From the NCBI RefSeq assembly GCF_029869925.1, contig NZ_CP118605.1:1612001-1676000 (forward strand): a DNA stretch of 64,000 nt, in the 5' to 3' direction. The notes under the pieces were generated by a model that saw only the letters and a list, made by a program, of their open reading frames with translations, searched no databases and was not told where the DNA came from. Shown in pieces: positions 26,868 to 36,266 of this stretch. Each line of letters opens with the position of its first letter. The first letter of the stretch is position 1. This DNA comes from Microbulbifer bruguierae (GTDB taxonomy: Bacteria > Pseudomonadota > Gammaproteobacteria > Pseudomonadales > Cellvibrionaceae). The translations under genes were made by a program, and so were the position numbers.

Positions 26868-29180
26868 ATGAAAAATCCCACGCGTTTTTTTGCTGCCGGT
26901 GTATTTATGCTCGGTATTGCACTGACCAATGTACACGCGGCCGACAGGCCGCAACAGGGAGGGGCCCTGGACCTTGCTATCGCAAATGAAGACAGGCTGA
27001 TCGAAATGTTGAAGCGCTCCGGGCGCATCGACGAAAACGCATCCTTTCCCGAAGCGGAAGCCGCCCTGCGCAGTTACCTGAAGGAACGCGCAGCGCAGGC
27101 CGCGCAACGCGGAGGCAACCTGGCTAGCCCGGATTCCCGGGTACTCGCCAACGCCTACGGCAACAAGCTGCAGCACTCCCTGCAGAACGGTAACGGCAAT
27201 AAGCTCGGCCAGGGAAAAAAGCAGATTCCCGCCCCCTTATCGCCAGAAATCTACAGCGGAAGCAGCAAAACCGCCCGGGTGCTGGCCATCCTGATGGAAT
27301 TCCCTGACTTCCCACACAACAGTATCCAGCCCGGCGAGAGCGACATGTACTACGCCGACTACACACCGGAACACTACAGCGACCTGCTGTTTTCCGAAGA
27401 TGGCTTTGCCGGCCCCGGCGGTGAAACTCTGTTGTCGATGCAACAGTTTTACTGGCAGCAGTCCGGTAACAGCTACAGTGTCGAGGGTGCAGTAGCCGGC
27501 TGGTATATGGCCAGTGAAAATGCCGCATTCTATGGCAACAATACAGACGGCGATGCCCGAGCCCTTGTCCGCGAAGCACTGCTCGCCGCCGCCAACGACC
27601 CCAGCATAAACCTCTCGGACTTCGACCTTGAAGACCGCTACGACCTCGACGGAGACGGCGACTACTGGGAAGCCGACGGTCTCATCGACCACGTGATGAT
27701 CTTTCACTCCTCCGTCGGTGAAGAAGCCGGTGGCGGCCAACTGGGTGAGGATGCGATCTGGGCCCATCGCTGGGACCTGGGCGGGGTTTTCCCGCTGTCC
27801 GGCACCAGCGCCTCAGTGGGTTACTGGGGAGGTGTTATGGCGGCCTACGACTACACCGTTCAGCCTATCGATGCGGCGGCCGGCGTCGTCAGCCATGAAT
27901 ACGGCCACGACCTGGGACTTCCCGACGAATACGACACCCAATACACCGGTCGTGGAGAGCCCGTCTCCTACTGGTCGGTTATGTCCAGTGGCAGCTGGGG
28001 AGGTGTTATCCCGGGGTCTGAACCCACCGGTTTTTCCGCCTGGGCGAAAGAGTTTCTGCAGTCCAGTATGGGCGGCAACTGGCTGCACGGCGCCACAATT
28101 GCCCTCGAAGACATCTCCGCTGAAGGTGTAGAAGCACTACTCGATCAGGCCGTCAGCAAAGGCACCAATAACGATGCCCTGCGTATCGACCTGCCGCAGA
28201 AGAAAAAGGTGCTTACCATCCCCACCAGCGGCGACTACGCCTACTACAGCGGCAGTGGCGACGGCCTGAACAATTACATGCTGGTCCCCGTAGACCTGAG
28301 TGGTGCAACCAGCGCGAAAGTCAGTTTCAAGGCCTGGTACGATATCGAAACCGACTGGGACTACGCCTATATCGCTGTGTATAGCGCAGCGGGGCTCGTC
28401 CCCATCGAGGGTAATATCAGCACCACCACCGACCCTTACGGACAGAATCCCGGCTTCGGGATTACCGGCGCCTCCAGTGGTTGGGTAGATGCGGAGTTCG
28501 ATCTCAGCGCCTATGCCGGACAGCAGTTTTTCCTGGTGTTCTACTACTGGACCGATGGCTACGTCTCCAACCCCGGGTTTTTCGCCGACGATATTCAGGT
28601 AAGTGCCGACGAAACGGTGCTGTGGACAGACGACGCTGAGACCGCCGGAACTTTCAGTCTCACCGGGTTTACCCGCAATATGGGTTTTTCACTGCACGAC
28701 CACTATTACCTGCTCGAATGGCGCACGCACAGTGGCGTAGACCAGGGCCTCGCACATATCAATGTGGCAGGGGAACTACTGGAGTTTAACGAGGGGCTGA
28801 TCATCTGGTATGCCGATTCCGCCTATAGCGACAACTGGGTTGGCATTCACCCCGGTAACGGCTTCCTCGGCGTGGTCGACGCGGACCAGCATGTGAATAC
28901 CTGGAACGATCACTCTGCCGCATCAACTCGCTACCAGGTGCACGACGCAGCGTTCAGTATCGACAAGGCCAACAAGGAAACGCTCGATCTTTTGATCAGT
29001 AACAACCTGCTGCTACGGGACAACTTTACCGCGCGCAACCCGTTGTTTAACGACAGTGCGGACTATAGCAACAGCGTGATTCCTGATGCCGGTCGGGCAA
29101 TATCAAGCTACGGTCTGAAGGTTCGGGTGGTCTCCCAAAGCGATGACAAGTCCGTTGGTAAAGTATTGCTGTACCGATAA
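26868..29180 (+). CDS. Secreted M6-family metalloprotease (immune inhibitor A-like)
   Basis: 770 residues from ATG 26868 with GAGGAG upstream. A signal peptide covers residues 1-24, ending NVHA. The zinc site HEYGHDLGLPDEYD at 343-356 has the M6 form HExxHxxGxxDE. Acidic, Gly-rich stretches (DLDGDGDYWEADG) may bind calcium. The C-terminal half contains a jelly-roll-like domain (about 450-590, FKAWYDIETDWDYAYIAVY). Probably degrades extracellular protein or peptides. It follows the export operon by 257 bases with no clear terminator, so co-regulation is possible but unproven. Confidence 0.9.
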   Translation: MKNPTRFFAAGVFMLGIALTNVHAADRPQQGGALDLAIANEDRLIEMLKRSGRIDENASFPEAEAALRSYLKERAAQAAQRGGNLASPDSRVLANAYGNKLQHSLQNGNGNKLGQGKKQIPAPLSPEIYSGSSKTARVLAILMEFPDFPHNSIQPGESDMYYADYTPEHYSDLLFSEDGFAGPGGETLLSMQQFYWQQSGNSYSVEGAVAGWYMASENAAFYGNNTDGDARALVREALLAAANDPSINLSDFDLEDRYDLDGDGDYWEADGLIDHVMIFHSSVGEEAGGGQLGEDAIWAHRWDLGGVFPLSGTSASVGYWGGVMAAYDYTVQPIDAAAGVVSHEYGHDLGLPDEYDTQYTGRGEPVSYWSVMSSGSWGGVIPGSEPTGFSAWAKEFLQSSMGGNWLHGATIALEDISAEGVEALLDQAVSKGTNNDALRIDLPQKKKVLTIPTSGDYAYYSGSGDGLNNYMLVPVDLSGATSAKVSFKAWYDIETDWDYAYIAVYSAAGLVPIEGNISTTTDPYGQNPGFGITGASSGWVDAEFDLSAYAGQQFFLVFYYWTDGYVSNPGFFADDIQVSADETVLWTDDAETAGTFSLTGFTRNMGFSLHDHYYLLEWRTHSGVDQGLAHINVAGELLEFNEGLIIWYADSAYSDNWVGIHPGNGFLGVVDADQHVNTWNDHSAASTRYQVHDAAFSIDKANKETLDLLISNNLLLRDNFTARNPLFNDSADYSNSVIPDAGRAISSYGLKVRVVSQSDDKSVGKVLLYR

Positions 29181-29213
29181 AGACCGCGATAGATATCCAA
29201 CCAGGCAATAAAG

Positions 29214-29239
29214 AAAGGGCGGCAATTTGCCGCCCTTTT
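29214..29239. terminator. Bidirectional terminator, M6 protease / lipoprotein cluster
   Basis: AAAGGGCGGCAA pairs with TTGCCGCCCTTT and is bordered by A and T runs on both sides. It lies between the convergent genes. Confidence 0.85.
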
Positions 29240-29272
29240 CAATTCGGTATCCGTTTACTGCGCTGGCAATAT

Positions 29273-29668
29273 CTATATCGCCAGCGACTGACAACGCAGC
29301 CCTTCGCTGTATATCCAGCAACGGCCATTTTCCGGACAAGGCGCATCCATCTCCATCATCTCAGAACCCGCGGGACATTGTGGCATACGACCTGCAGTAC
29401 ACCATGCTCCCGTATCGAGCTGGTAACACACTGCATCATCCATCAGGCAGTTACCAGCAGTCGTTACCTGGATATCGTCCGACAAACAATTGCGGGGAAA
29501 GGCGGGAACCAGGTTGGCGGGAAGCCGCGCCTGGTAATAGGTGGTCGGTGCACCGGTCAAATCACACCAGAAGCCGTCAAAGCATCTGATATTTTCGATA
29601 TTGCTGGCGGTACCCGCGCAACCGGCAAAAAAAACGGTTGCGAACAGGGCGGACAGGCGCATTTTCAT
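29273..29668 (-). CDS. Small Cys-rich lipoprotein with two four-Cys modules
   Basis: 131 residues; strong ribosome site AGAGGAAG before ATG 29668. Signal peptide with lipobox FAGC (Cys 17). The mature part holds two copies of a module with cysteine spacing C-x12-C-x5/6-C-x8-C: the first ends VCYQLDTGAWC, the second ends RCWIYSEGLRC. The second module matches the one in the next gene exactly in spacing. No known family is recognised. Periplasmic or outer-membrane location is inferred from the lipobox; disulfides are likely. Confidence 0.75.
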   Translation of the reverse strand: MKMRLSALFATVFFAGCAGTASNIENIRCFDGFWCDLTGAPTTYYQARLPANLVPAFPRNCLSDDIQVTTAGNCLMDDAVCYQLDTGAWCTAGRMPQCPAGSEMMEMDAPCPENGRCWIYSEGLRCQSLAI

Positions 29669-29740
29669 CTCACTTCCTCTGTGAACACCAGTGGGCTTCC
29701 CTGCCCATTCCCTGTACTTTTCAAGTGGAAAGCCGACGGC

Positions 29741-29998
29741 TTATTTCTCGTACACGATACAGCGGCGACCGCCGCTGATTTCATAGCACTGGGCGGTAGC
29801 AGGACAGATAGATCCGGGAGCCAGCTCTTCAGCATCTCCCGGGCAACCGCCGTAGTTGGTCTTCTGCTCAGCCACCGGCTGTCGGGGAATGGGAGCACTG
29901 TTAGGGTAGACCACCTGATCGCGCACGCTACTGGTACCACAGGCCGAAAGTAGCGTTGCCGCCACCAGCAGGGAAAGAAGAATCACTCGTTCGCGCAT
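29741..29998 (-). CDS. Small Cys-rich lipoprotein with one four-Cys module
   Basis: 85 residues with a strong AAGGAGG ribosome site. Signal peptide with lipobox LSAC (Cys 20). After a Pro/Gln linker comes one module C-x12-C-x5-C-x8-C ending QCYEISGGRRC, spaced exactly as in the neighbouring gene. Function unknown. Middle gene of three on the same strand, with short gaps, probably one operon. Confidence 0.75.
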   Translation of the reverse strand: MRERVILLSLLVAATLLSACGTSSVRDQVVYPNSAPIPRQPVAEQKTNYGGCPGDAEELAPGSICPATAQCYEISGGRRCIVYEK

Positions 29999-30039
29999 AT
30001 AGCCTCCTTCATAACGCGATCCATTGATCGATGCGGCTG

Positions 30040-30309
30040 TCAGTACACCCGCATTATTGGGAAAAACCAGCAGGCTGAGCCCTCTCCCGGACTTTCCATA
30101 TTGGTCGAACAGCGCGGACTGGCCACTGGGGGCGCAGCCGCTGCGGGCAGGAAGTTATCCACTTCGGCAAAGTCCACGCTGTCATGCCTTTCGCTCGTAT
30201 TGAAAAAAAACGGATCGTAACTGTTTTCGTCTTCATAGGGCACGAAAATACAACCTTGTATGCACAGCGCGGCACCCGTTGCCACTACTGCAATCCCTGT
30301 GCGAATCAT
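30040..30309 (-). CDS. Small lipoprotein with a degenerate Cys module
   Basis: 89 residues. Signal peptide with lipobox IQGC (Cys 20), then an acidic, Phe-rich segment and a Pro/Ala linker. The C-terminus, CSTNMESPGEGSACWFFP, resembles the neighbours' module (the SACWFF part aligns with GRCWIY) but lacks two of the four cysteines and stops early. Probably the first gene of the trio. The ribosome site is weak, so the start is less certain. Confidence 0.6.
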   Translation of the reverse strand: MIRTGIAVVATGAALCIQGCIFVPYEDENSYDPFFFNTSERHDSVDFAEVDNFLPAAAAPPVASPRCSTNMESPGEGSACWFFPIMRVY

Positions 30310-30701
30310 GGCTCAACTACCTCACAATATCCTCACCACGTCCAGCGGCACTTGGCGCGGAATTACCCGGCAGGGAATATCCGCGCCTGCCACCTGGCAA
30401 CTCCTGGCAACTTGTCAGCTACCACTATTCTGAGTTTAGCGCTCGCGACGTGTTCGGCGTCGCAGCTCACTATTTAACCAAAATTAAATACGCGTTTTTC
30501 CACAGCAACATTATTCTCGCGACAGGTTTTAGAAAACCGGCGCGCCGCTGCACTTCTGAGGTTGCTAACTACGATCAAGCCAGTTTCCTTCGAACATAAA
30601 AAAACGCCGATGGGAAAGCCCATCGGCGTTTTTTCACATGCCGTTAACCAGCCGGAGCCAGACAAGGGACAAACACCCCCGTCGGCAACCGCCCAGAAAA
30701 A
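30310..30701. other. Intergenic region, lipoprotein trio / aceF
   Basis: 392 bases without a supported gene. It should contain the trio's promoter on the minus strand (not resolved) and ends with the terminator at 30601-30634 behind aceF. Confidence 0.6.
30601..30634. terminator. Terminator of the aceE-aceF operon
   Basis: 14-bp arms AAAACGCCGATGGG/CCCATCGGCGTTTT with an AAAG loop, flanked by A and T runs. Works in either direction; on the minus strand it closes the pyruvate dehydrogenase transcript. Confidence 0.9.
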
Positions 30702-32342
30702 TTACAGCAACAGTCGGCGCACGTCGGCGAGAACGTCGGCCAGGTAAGTCAGGAAGCGACCGGCATCACCACCGTTTACCGCGCGGTGATCATAGGACAG
30801 CGCCAGCGGCAACATCTGCCGCGGCACAAATTCCTTGCCGTTCCACTCCGGACGCACTGCCAGTTTGGAAACACCGAGGATACCCACTTCCGGCGCATTG
30901 ACGATCGGGGTAAAACCGGTACCACCGATGGCGCCGAGGCTGGAGATGGTGAAGCAGGCACCCTGCATATCGCGGGGCTTCAACTTGCCATCACGGGCAG
31001 CAATGGCCATTGCCGTCGCTTCTTCTGCCAGCTCGTACAGGCCTTTCTTGTCCACATCGCGGATCACCGGAACCATCAGGCCTTTTGGCGTATCTACCGC
31101 CATACCGATGTGTACGTAGTCCTTGTGCACAATGTGCTCGCCGTCGTTGTGCAGAGACACGTTGAAGCTCGGCACTTCGCGCAGGGCCGCAGCCGCGGCT
31201 TTCAGCAGGAAGGGCACCGGAGTGAGTTTCACGCCGCGCTTTTCCGCTTCCGCTTTCATGGACTTGCGGAATTCTTCCAGCTCGGTGATATCCGCGTCGT
31301 CGAACTGGGTAACGTGAGGTACGTTCAGCCAGTTGCGCGACATATTGGCCGCGGTGAGCTTGTGGATCTTGGTCATCGGCTCGGTGCGCACCGGGCCGAA
31401 CTGGCTGAAGTCGATTTCCGGCATCGGCGCTATGCCGATGCCGCCACCAACACCACCTGCAGCACCGCTTTCGGCCTTCTTCACCTGCTCCTTGATGTAG
31501 GCGTTCAGGTCGTCCTTGGTAACACGGCTGCGCGGGCCGGTGGGCTTGACCTTGTTCAGGGTTACACCCAGCTCGCGGGCCAGTTTGCGCACAGCAGGAC
31601 CGGCGTAAACTTCTGCGGACGGACTGTGATCGCGCTCTACATGCGGGTCTCGTTTAGGCGCTTCCTGGGGCGCTTCTACTTCACTCACTGGAGTCGCAGC
31701 GGCAGCAGGAACCGGCGCAGGTGCGGCTGCAGCCGGTGCCGGCGCAGCACCACCAGCGGAAACGGTCTTGATCACACCAATCACGTCGCCGGTGGATACC
31801 TTGTCACCTTCCTTTACGGAAATGGAAACAATGGTGCCGGCGGCGGAAGACGGAACGTCCATAGAGGCCTTGTCGCCTTCCACCACGATCAGGGCGTCGC
31901 CCTCTTCCACAGAGTCCCCAGCGGAAACAGAAATCTCAATCACGTCCACCGCATCGGCGCCACCGAGATCGGGCACCCGGATTTCCTCTTCCCGCTCTTC
32001 GCCGGCAGCAGCGGCCACCGCTGCAGGAGCTGCTTCGACAACCGGTGCCGGTGCGGACGCCTCTGCCGGGGCAGGAGCAGCTTCTTCTGCAGTTTCAGCA
32101 GCGGCTTCGGTTTCCATTTCGCCGATGACATCCCCTTCGGAAACCTTGTCACCTTCCTTCACGGAGATGCTCAGGATCTTGCCCGCGAAGGGCGCGGGAA
32201 CGTCCATGGAGGCCTTGTCGCCCTCCACTACAATCAGTGCGTCCTCTTCCGCTACCATGTCCCCCACGGCAACGGCAATTTCAATTACATCGACCTGATC
32301 GGCGCCGCCGAGATCGGGCACTTTAATGACTTGTTTTGCCAT
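30702..32342 (-). CDS. aceF: Dihydrolipoyllysine acetyltransferase, E2 of pyruvate dehydrogenase
   Basis: 546 residues. Two N-terminal lipoyl domains, each with the lipoylated Lys in VEGDKASMDVP, are joined by Ala/Pro/Glu linkers. A peripheral subunit-binding domain (AGPAVRKLARELGVTLNKV) follows, then the catalytic domain ending with the acyltransferase motif DHRAVNGGDAGRF. E. coli E2 has three lipoyl domains; two is common in other gammaproteobacteria. Co-transcribed with aceE, 24 bases upstream. The E3 gene lpd is not in this window. Confidence 0.96.
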   Translation of the reverse strand: MAKQVIKVPDLGGADQVDVIEIAVAVGDMVAEEDALIVVEGDKASMDVPAPFAGKILSISVKEGDKVSEGDVIGEMETEAAAETAEEAAPAPAEASAPAPVVEAAPAAVAAAAGEEREEEIRVPDLGGADAVDVIEISVSAGDSVEEGDALIVVEGDKASMDVPSSAAGTIVSISVKEGDKVSTGDVIGVIKTVSAGGAAPAPAAAAPAPVPAAAATPVSEVEAPQEAPKRDPHVERDHSPSAEVYAGPAVRKLARELGVTLNKVKPTGPRSRVTKDDLNAYIKEQVKKAESGAAGGVGGGIGIAPMPEIDFSQFGPVRTEPMTKIHKLTAANMSRNWLNVPHVTQFDDADITELEEFRKSMKAEAEKRGVKLTPVPFLLKAAAAALREVPSFNVSLHNDGEHIVHKDYVHIGMAVDTPKGLMVPVIRDVDKKGLYELAEEATAMAIAARDGKLKPRDMQGACFTISSLGAIGGTGFTPIVNAPEVGILGVSKLAVRPEWNGKEFVPRQMLPLALSYDHRAVNGGDAGRFLTYLADVLADVRRLLL

Positions 32343-32366
32343 ATCTCTATTCCTTTTCAGCGGGCC

Positions 32367-35036
32367 TTAAACCAGACGCGGATTGACTTTTTCCGGGTCG
32401 ATATTCAGCTTCTTGATGGCTTCTGCCACTTCGGAAGCTTCAATCACACCCTGCTTCGCCAGGCCGGTCAGCGCGGCAATGGTCACGTAGTTGCGGTTCA
32501 CTTCGAAGAAGCGGCGCAGCTGTTCGCGGCTGTCGGAGCGGCCAAAACCGTCGGTGCCCAGGGCAATCACGTCGCCATCGATAAACTCGCGCAGCGGCTC
32601 GACGTAGGCGCGAATGTAGTCGGTGGAAATCACCACCGGCGTGTCGTTGCCTTCGAACTGCTCGCTAACCCATGCTTTGCGCGGTGTTTCGGTGGGGTGC
32701 AGCATGTTCCAGCGCGCCACGTCCTGGGCTTCGCGGGAAGCTTCGGTGGCGGAGGTCAGGTTCCACACGTCGGAGGTCACACCGAACTGATCGGCGAGGA
32801 TATCCGCCGCCGCGAGCACTTCGCGCAGGATGGAGCCTGCGCCCACCAGCTGAACGTGCTTCTTCGCCGCTTTGCCCTTGCCGGGCTTGCGGGAGTTATT
32901 GTCCAGCTTGTAGATACCGCGGATGATGCCTTCTTCCACGCCCTGCGGCATTTCCGGCTGCAGGTAGTTTTCGTTTTCGATGGTGACGTAGTAGAAGAGG
33001 TTCTTCTGCTCTTCATACATCTCCTTCAGACCGTGGCGCATGATTACCGCCAGGTCGTAACCGTAGGCCGGGTCGTAGCTCTTACAGTTCGGGATGGTGC
33101 CAGACAGTACCAGGCTGTGGCCGTCCTGGTGCTGCAGACCTTCACCGTTCAGGGTGGTACGGCCAGCGGTGGCACCGATCAGGAAGCCGCGCGCCTGCAT
33201 GTCGCCCGCCGCCCAGGCGAGATCGCCGATGCGCTGGAAGCCAAACATGGAGTAGTAGATGTAGAACGGCACCATCGGCACGCCGTGGTTGCTGTAGGCG
33301 GTGGCCAGAGCCATCCACGCGGACATGGCGCCGGCTTCGTTAATGCCTTCTTCCAGCACCTGGCCTTTTTTGTCTTCCTTGTAATACATGATCTGGCCGT
33401 GGTCGACCGGGGTGTATTTCTGACCCTGTGAGGAGTAGATACCCAGCTGACGGAACAGACCTTCCATACCGAAGGTACGGGCTTCGTCCGGTACGATGGG
33501 CGCAACGTTTTTGCCCATGTTCTTGTCTTTCACCAGCACCGACAGTGCGCGTACAAACGCCATGGTGGTGGAGATTTCGCGGTCGCCGGAGCCTTTGGTC
33601 AGTGCGCTGAAGGCGTCCAGTTCCGGGATTTCCAGCTTGGCCACTTCCGTGCTGCGCGACGGTACCGGGCCACCCAGTGCCTTGCGACGCTCGGCCATGT
33701 ACTTCATTTCCGGGCTGTCTGGCGCCGGACGGTAATACGGAACCTCTTCGATTTCCTTGTCGGTAATCGGGATGGCGAAGCGGTCGCGGAAGCGCTTCAG
33801 CGCTTCGGTGTCCATCTTCTTCACGTTGTGGGTATCCATCGCCGCTTCACCGGCAGCACCCAGGCCGTAACCTTTTACGGTTTGCGCCAGGATCACGGTG
33901 GGCTTGCCTTTGCTCGCCATGGCTTCGGCGTAAGCCGCGTACACCTTGTACGGGTCGTGGCCGCCACGGTTGAGCTTCATGATTTCTTCATCGGAGAAGT
34001 CTTTGACCATCTCCTCGAGCTCCGGGTATTTACCGAAGAAGTGCTCGCGGGTGTAGGCGCCACCGTTGGCCTTGAAATTCTGCATCTCGCCATCGACGGT
34101 TTCGTCCATGACTTTCTGCAGCAGGCCCTTTTCGTCTTTCTCGAACAGCGGGTCCCACAGACGGCCCCACAGGACCTTGATCACGTTCCAGCCGGCACCG
34201 CGGAATACGCCTTCCAGCTCCTGAACAATTTTGCCGTTACCGCGCACCGGGCCATCCAGGCGCTGCAGGTTACAGTTGACCACGAATACCAGGTTTTCCA
34301 GCTTCTCGCGGCCCGCCAGGGCGATAGCGCCGAGGGATTCCGGCTCGTCACACTCACCGTCACCGAGGAACGCCCACACCTTGCGGTCGCCGCGCGGAGA
34401 CAGGTCGCGGGCAGACAGGTAGCGCATGATGTGCGCCTGGTAGATCGCCTGGATCGGACCCAGGCCCATGGAAACGGTGGGGAACTGCCAGTATTCCGGC
34501 ATCAGCCAGGGGTGCGGGTAAGAAGACAGACCCTTGCCGTTTACTTCGCGGCGGAAGTTGTCCAGCTGCTCTTCATCGAAGCGGCCTTCCAGGTAAGAAC
34601 GGGCGTAGATGCCCGGCGCGCTGTGGCCCTGGAAGAAAATCAGGTCGCCGCGCTCTTCGCCTTCGTTGCCGCGGAAGAAGTAGTTGAAGGCAACGTCGTA
34701 CAGGGTCGCAGCGGACGAGAAGCTGGCGATATGACCGCCGAGGCTGTCGCTGTTGGAGTTGGCACGCACCACCATGGCGAGCGCGTTCCAGCGGATCAGA
34801 GAGCGGATTCGACGCTCCATGAACAGGTCACCCGGCATACGCTTTTCCGCTTCCTGCGGAATGGTATTACGGTACGGGGTGGTGATGGCAGCCGGCAGCT
34901 GTACGCCGGTATTGGTGGCGCGGTCGGACAGCTGCTTAATCAGGAACGCAGCGCGTTCCTTGCCGCTGTGGCGGATAACCGCCTGTAGTGCGTCCAGCCA
35001 TTCCTGCGTTTCCTGAATGTCAGTTTCTTCGTGCAT
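32367..35036 (-). CDS. aceE: Pyruvate dehydrogenase E1 component (homodimeric)
   Basis: Decarboxylates pyruvate and acetylates the E2 lipoyl groups. ATG 35036, with GAGGAG six bases upstream, gives 889 residues, close to E. coli AceE (887). The thiamine diphosphate motif is visible as GDGECDEPESLGAIALAGREKLENLVFVVNCN. The upstream in-frame extension lacks protein-like character. First gene of the aceE-aceF operon. Confidence 0.97.
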   Translation of the reverse strand: MHEETDIQETQEWLDALQAVIRHSGKERAAFLIKQLSDRATNTGVQLPAAITTPYRNTIPQEAEKRMPGDLFMERRIRSLIRWNALAMVVRANSNSDSLGGHIASFSSAATLYDVAFNYFFRGNEGEERGDLIFFQGHSAPGIYARSYLEGRFDEEQLDNFRREVNGKGLSSYPHPWLMPEYWQFPTVSMGLGPIQAIYQAHIMRYLSARDLSPRGDRKVWAFLGDGECDEPESLGAIALAGREKLENLVFVVNCNLQRLDGPVRGNGKIVQELEGVFRGAGWNVIKVLWGRLWDPLFEKDEKGLLQKVMDETVDGEMQNFKANGGAYTREHFFGKYPELEEMVKDFSDEEIMKLNRGGHDPYKVYAAYAEAMASKGKPTVILAQTVKGYGLGAAGEAAMDTHNVKKMDTEALKRFRDRFAIPITDKEIEEVPYYRPAPDSPEMKYMAERRKALGGPVPSRSTEVAKLEIPELDAFSALTKGSGDREISTTMAFVRALSVLVKDKNMGKNVAPIVPDEARTFGMEGLFRQLGIYSSQGQKYTPVDHGQIMYYKEDKKGQVLEEGINEAGAMSAWMALATAYSNHGVPMVPFYIYYSMFGFQRIGDLAWAAGDMQARGFLIGATAGRTTLNGEGLQHQDGHSLVLSGTIPNCKSYDPAYGYDLAVIMRHGLKEMYEEQKNLFYYVTIENENYLQPEMPQGVEEGIIRGIYKLDNNSRKPGKGKAAKKHVQLVGAGSILREVLAAADILADQFGVTSDVWNLTSATEASREAQDVARWNMLHPTETPRKAWVSEQFEGNDTPVVISTDYIRAYVEPLREFIDGDVIALGTDGFGRSDSREQLRRFFEVNRNYVTIAALTGLAKQGVIEASEVAEAIKKLNIDPEKVNPRLV

Positions 35037-35657
35037 CAAATGCTCCTCGGCGAAAGTACGACGTCGAGTCGGTGTTTTTTTATGGTCAGAATTTTGCTGC
35101 GCAACAGTACCCCATCCATGGGCATTTACACCCATGCTGATACCGCAGTCGCCAATTCACCACCCCAATTGGCAGAAAAGCGGCGTTCACTGATCAGCAT
35201 TTCAGCACTGGCAAGTGAAGACTGAAGGACTGTGCGACCTGAATACCGCCGGTCGGGACTCTCTATCGGCAGAGGCTCCCTGAACCGGCTCGACATGAAT
35301 TCGGCATTGAATTCGATAGTGCATACGGGGCCTGTCAAATGCAATACGGACCGGAATCGGTACCAAGACCGATATCGCTGTCCTCAATTAACGGCCCTGA
35401 GTAAGCAAGCGGAGGCGATTGTAGTATTACTACAAACGATTTACCAGATAGGACGATTAGTAACAAATAAAACCAAATTCCAAAACAATTAGTTTTCACA
35501 AACCGGCTTATGCGGATAATTTTGCCGCGTAAGCGAGAAATTCTATTACAAAATAGAGTCCAGAAATCCTTTTTCAGTCACGCCCGTACCAACTCCTGCG
35601 CTTTTCGACGGACAGTCGGTTCCAGCGCCAGTGGATTCCCCGTTTACCGCAAATACC
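35037..35657. other. Upstream region of aceE
   Basis: 621 bases without a supported gene. It is AT-rich between about 35400 and 35580. It contains the palindrome at 35419-35435 and a weak promoter-like pair on the minus strand just above it (TTGTTT, 17 bases, TGTTAC). A small open frame at 35232-35492 has no family features. Confidence 0.55.
35419..35435. promoter_or_regulatory. Candidate operator palindrome upstream of aceE
   Basis: TTGTAGTATTACTACAA has perfect 8-base arms around one T. The GT...AC ends resemble GntR-family operators (PdhR and FadR belong to that family). It lies about 385 bases upstream of aceE. The regulator is unknown and is not encoded nearby. Confidence 0.45.
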
Positions 35658-36266
35658 CTACAACTGCACCGTTGAGACCTGCTCCGCGTACACCAGATAC
35701 CGCAGGGGGCCGCCGGTATCTACGGCACCAAAGGGATAACAGGTCACCAGTATCAACCCGGGAGCACTGCCAACATGGCCGAAATCCGGCAGTGATCCAG
35801 TGCGACTGTCGACCACCCGTGTCGCTGTCACCAGGTAACTGCGCCAGCCGCCGTCACTGCCTTGCAACGCCACCGGCGCACCGGCGGTCAGCCGCTCCAG
35901 TCCCCGAAAATGGGTGTCCCTGTGGGCGGCAATGACCTTGACCGGCGCCCGCGAGCCATCCCCCGGTAACATAGCGGTTGATTCATACATCCCCGGTCCA
36001 AAGGCAAGCGCCTGACCACTGGTGCCCTGCAGTACTACCAGGGGCTTGTCATCGCCGAGTTTCAACTGAGCCACCGGCCAGGTATCCGCCCAGGGCCAGG
36101 GTTTGTGAATGTCACCACTGCTGAGCTGACGCTGCCACGAATCGCTGATCAGGTACTGCGCCAACTCCGCTTTCACCAACAGCCAGGTTCCACTGGTCAG
36201 CTGCCAGATGCCCGCACAGATCAGCAGCAGGGAAAGAAAGTGCAAAAATTTTTCCCGTTTATTCAC
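35658..36266 (-). CDS. Class GN sortase
   Basis: 202 residues with one N-terminal membrane helix (about 9-32). Sortase catalytic residues are visible: His in VIAAHRDTHF, Cys in LILVTCYPF and Arg in GGPLRYLVYA. Gram-negative class GN sortases come with a single dedicated substrate, here the gene directly upstream, whose 3' end overlaps this start by eight bases. It probably anchors or processes that substrate at the inner membrane; the exact acceptor is not known to me. Confidence 0.9.
   Translation of the reverse strand: MNKREKFLHFLSLLLICAGIWQLTSGTWLLVKAELAQYLISDSWQRQLSSGDIHKPWPWADTWPVAQLKLGDDKPLVVLQGTSGQALAFGPGMYESTAMLPGDGSRAPVKVIAAHRDTHFRGLERLTAGAPVALQGSDGGWRSYLVTATRVVDSRTGSLPDFGHVGSAPGLILVTCYPFGAVDTGGPLRYLVYAEQVSTVQL

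Noticed and set aside
30786..33431. 881-codon open frame on the plus strand
   Set aside because: It is antisense to aceF and aceE in a GC-rich region, rich in His, Arg and Gly, with no recognisable domain. The minus-strand genes are certain.
35232..35492. Small open frame upstream of aceE
   Set aside because: 86 codons with no ribosome site, no domain, and located in a region with regulatory features; not reported as a gene.
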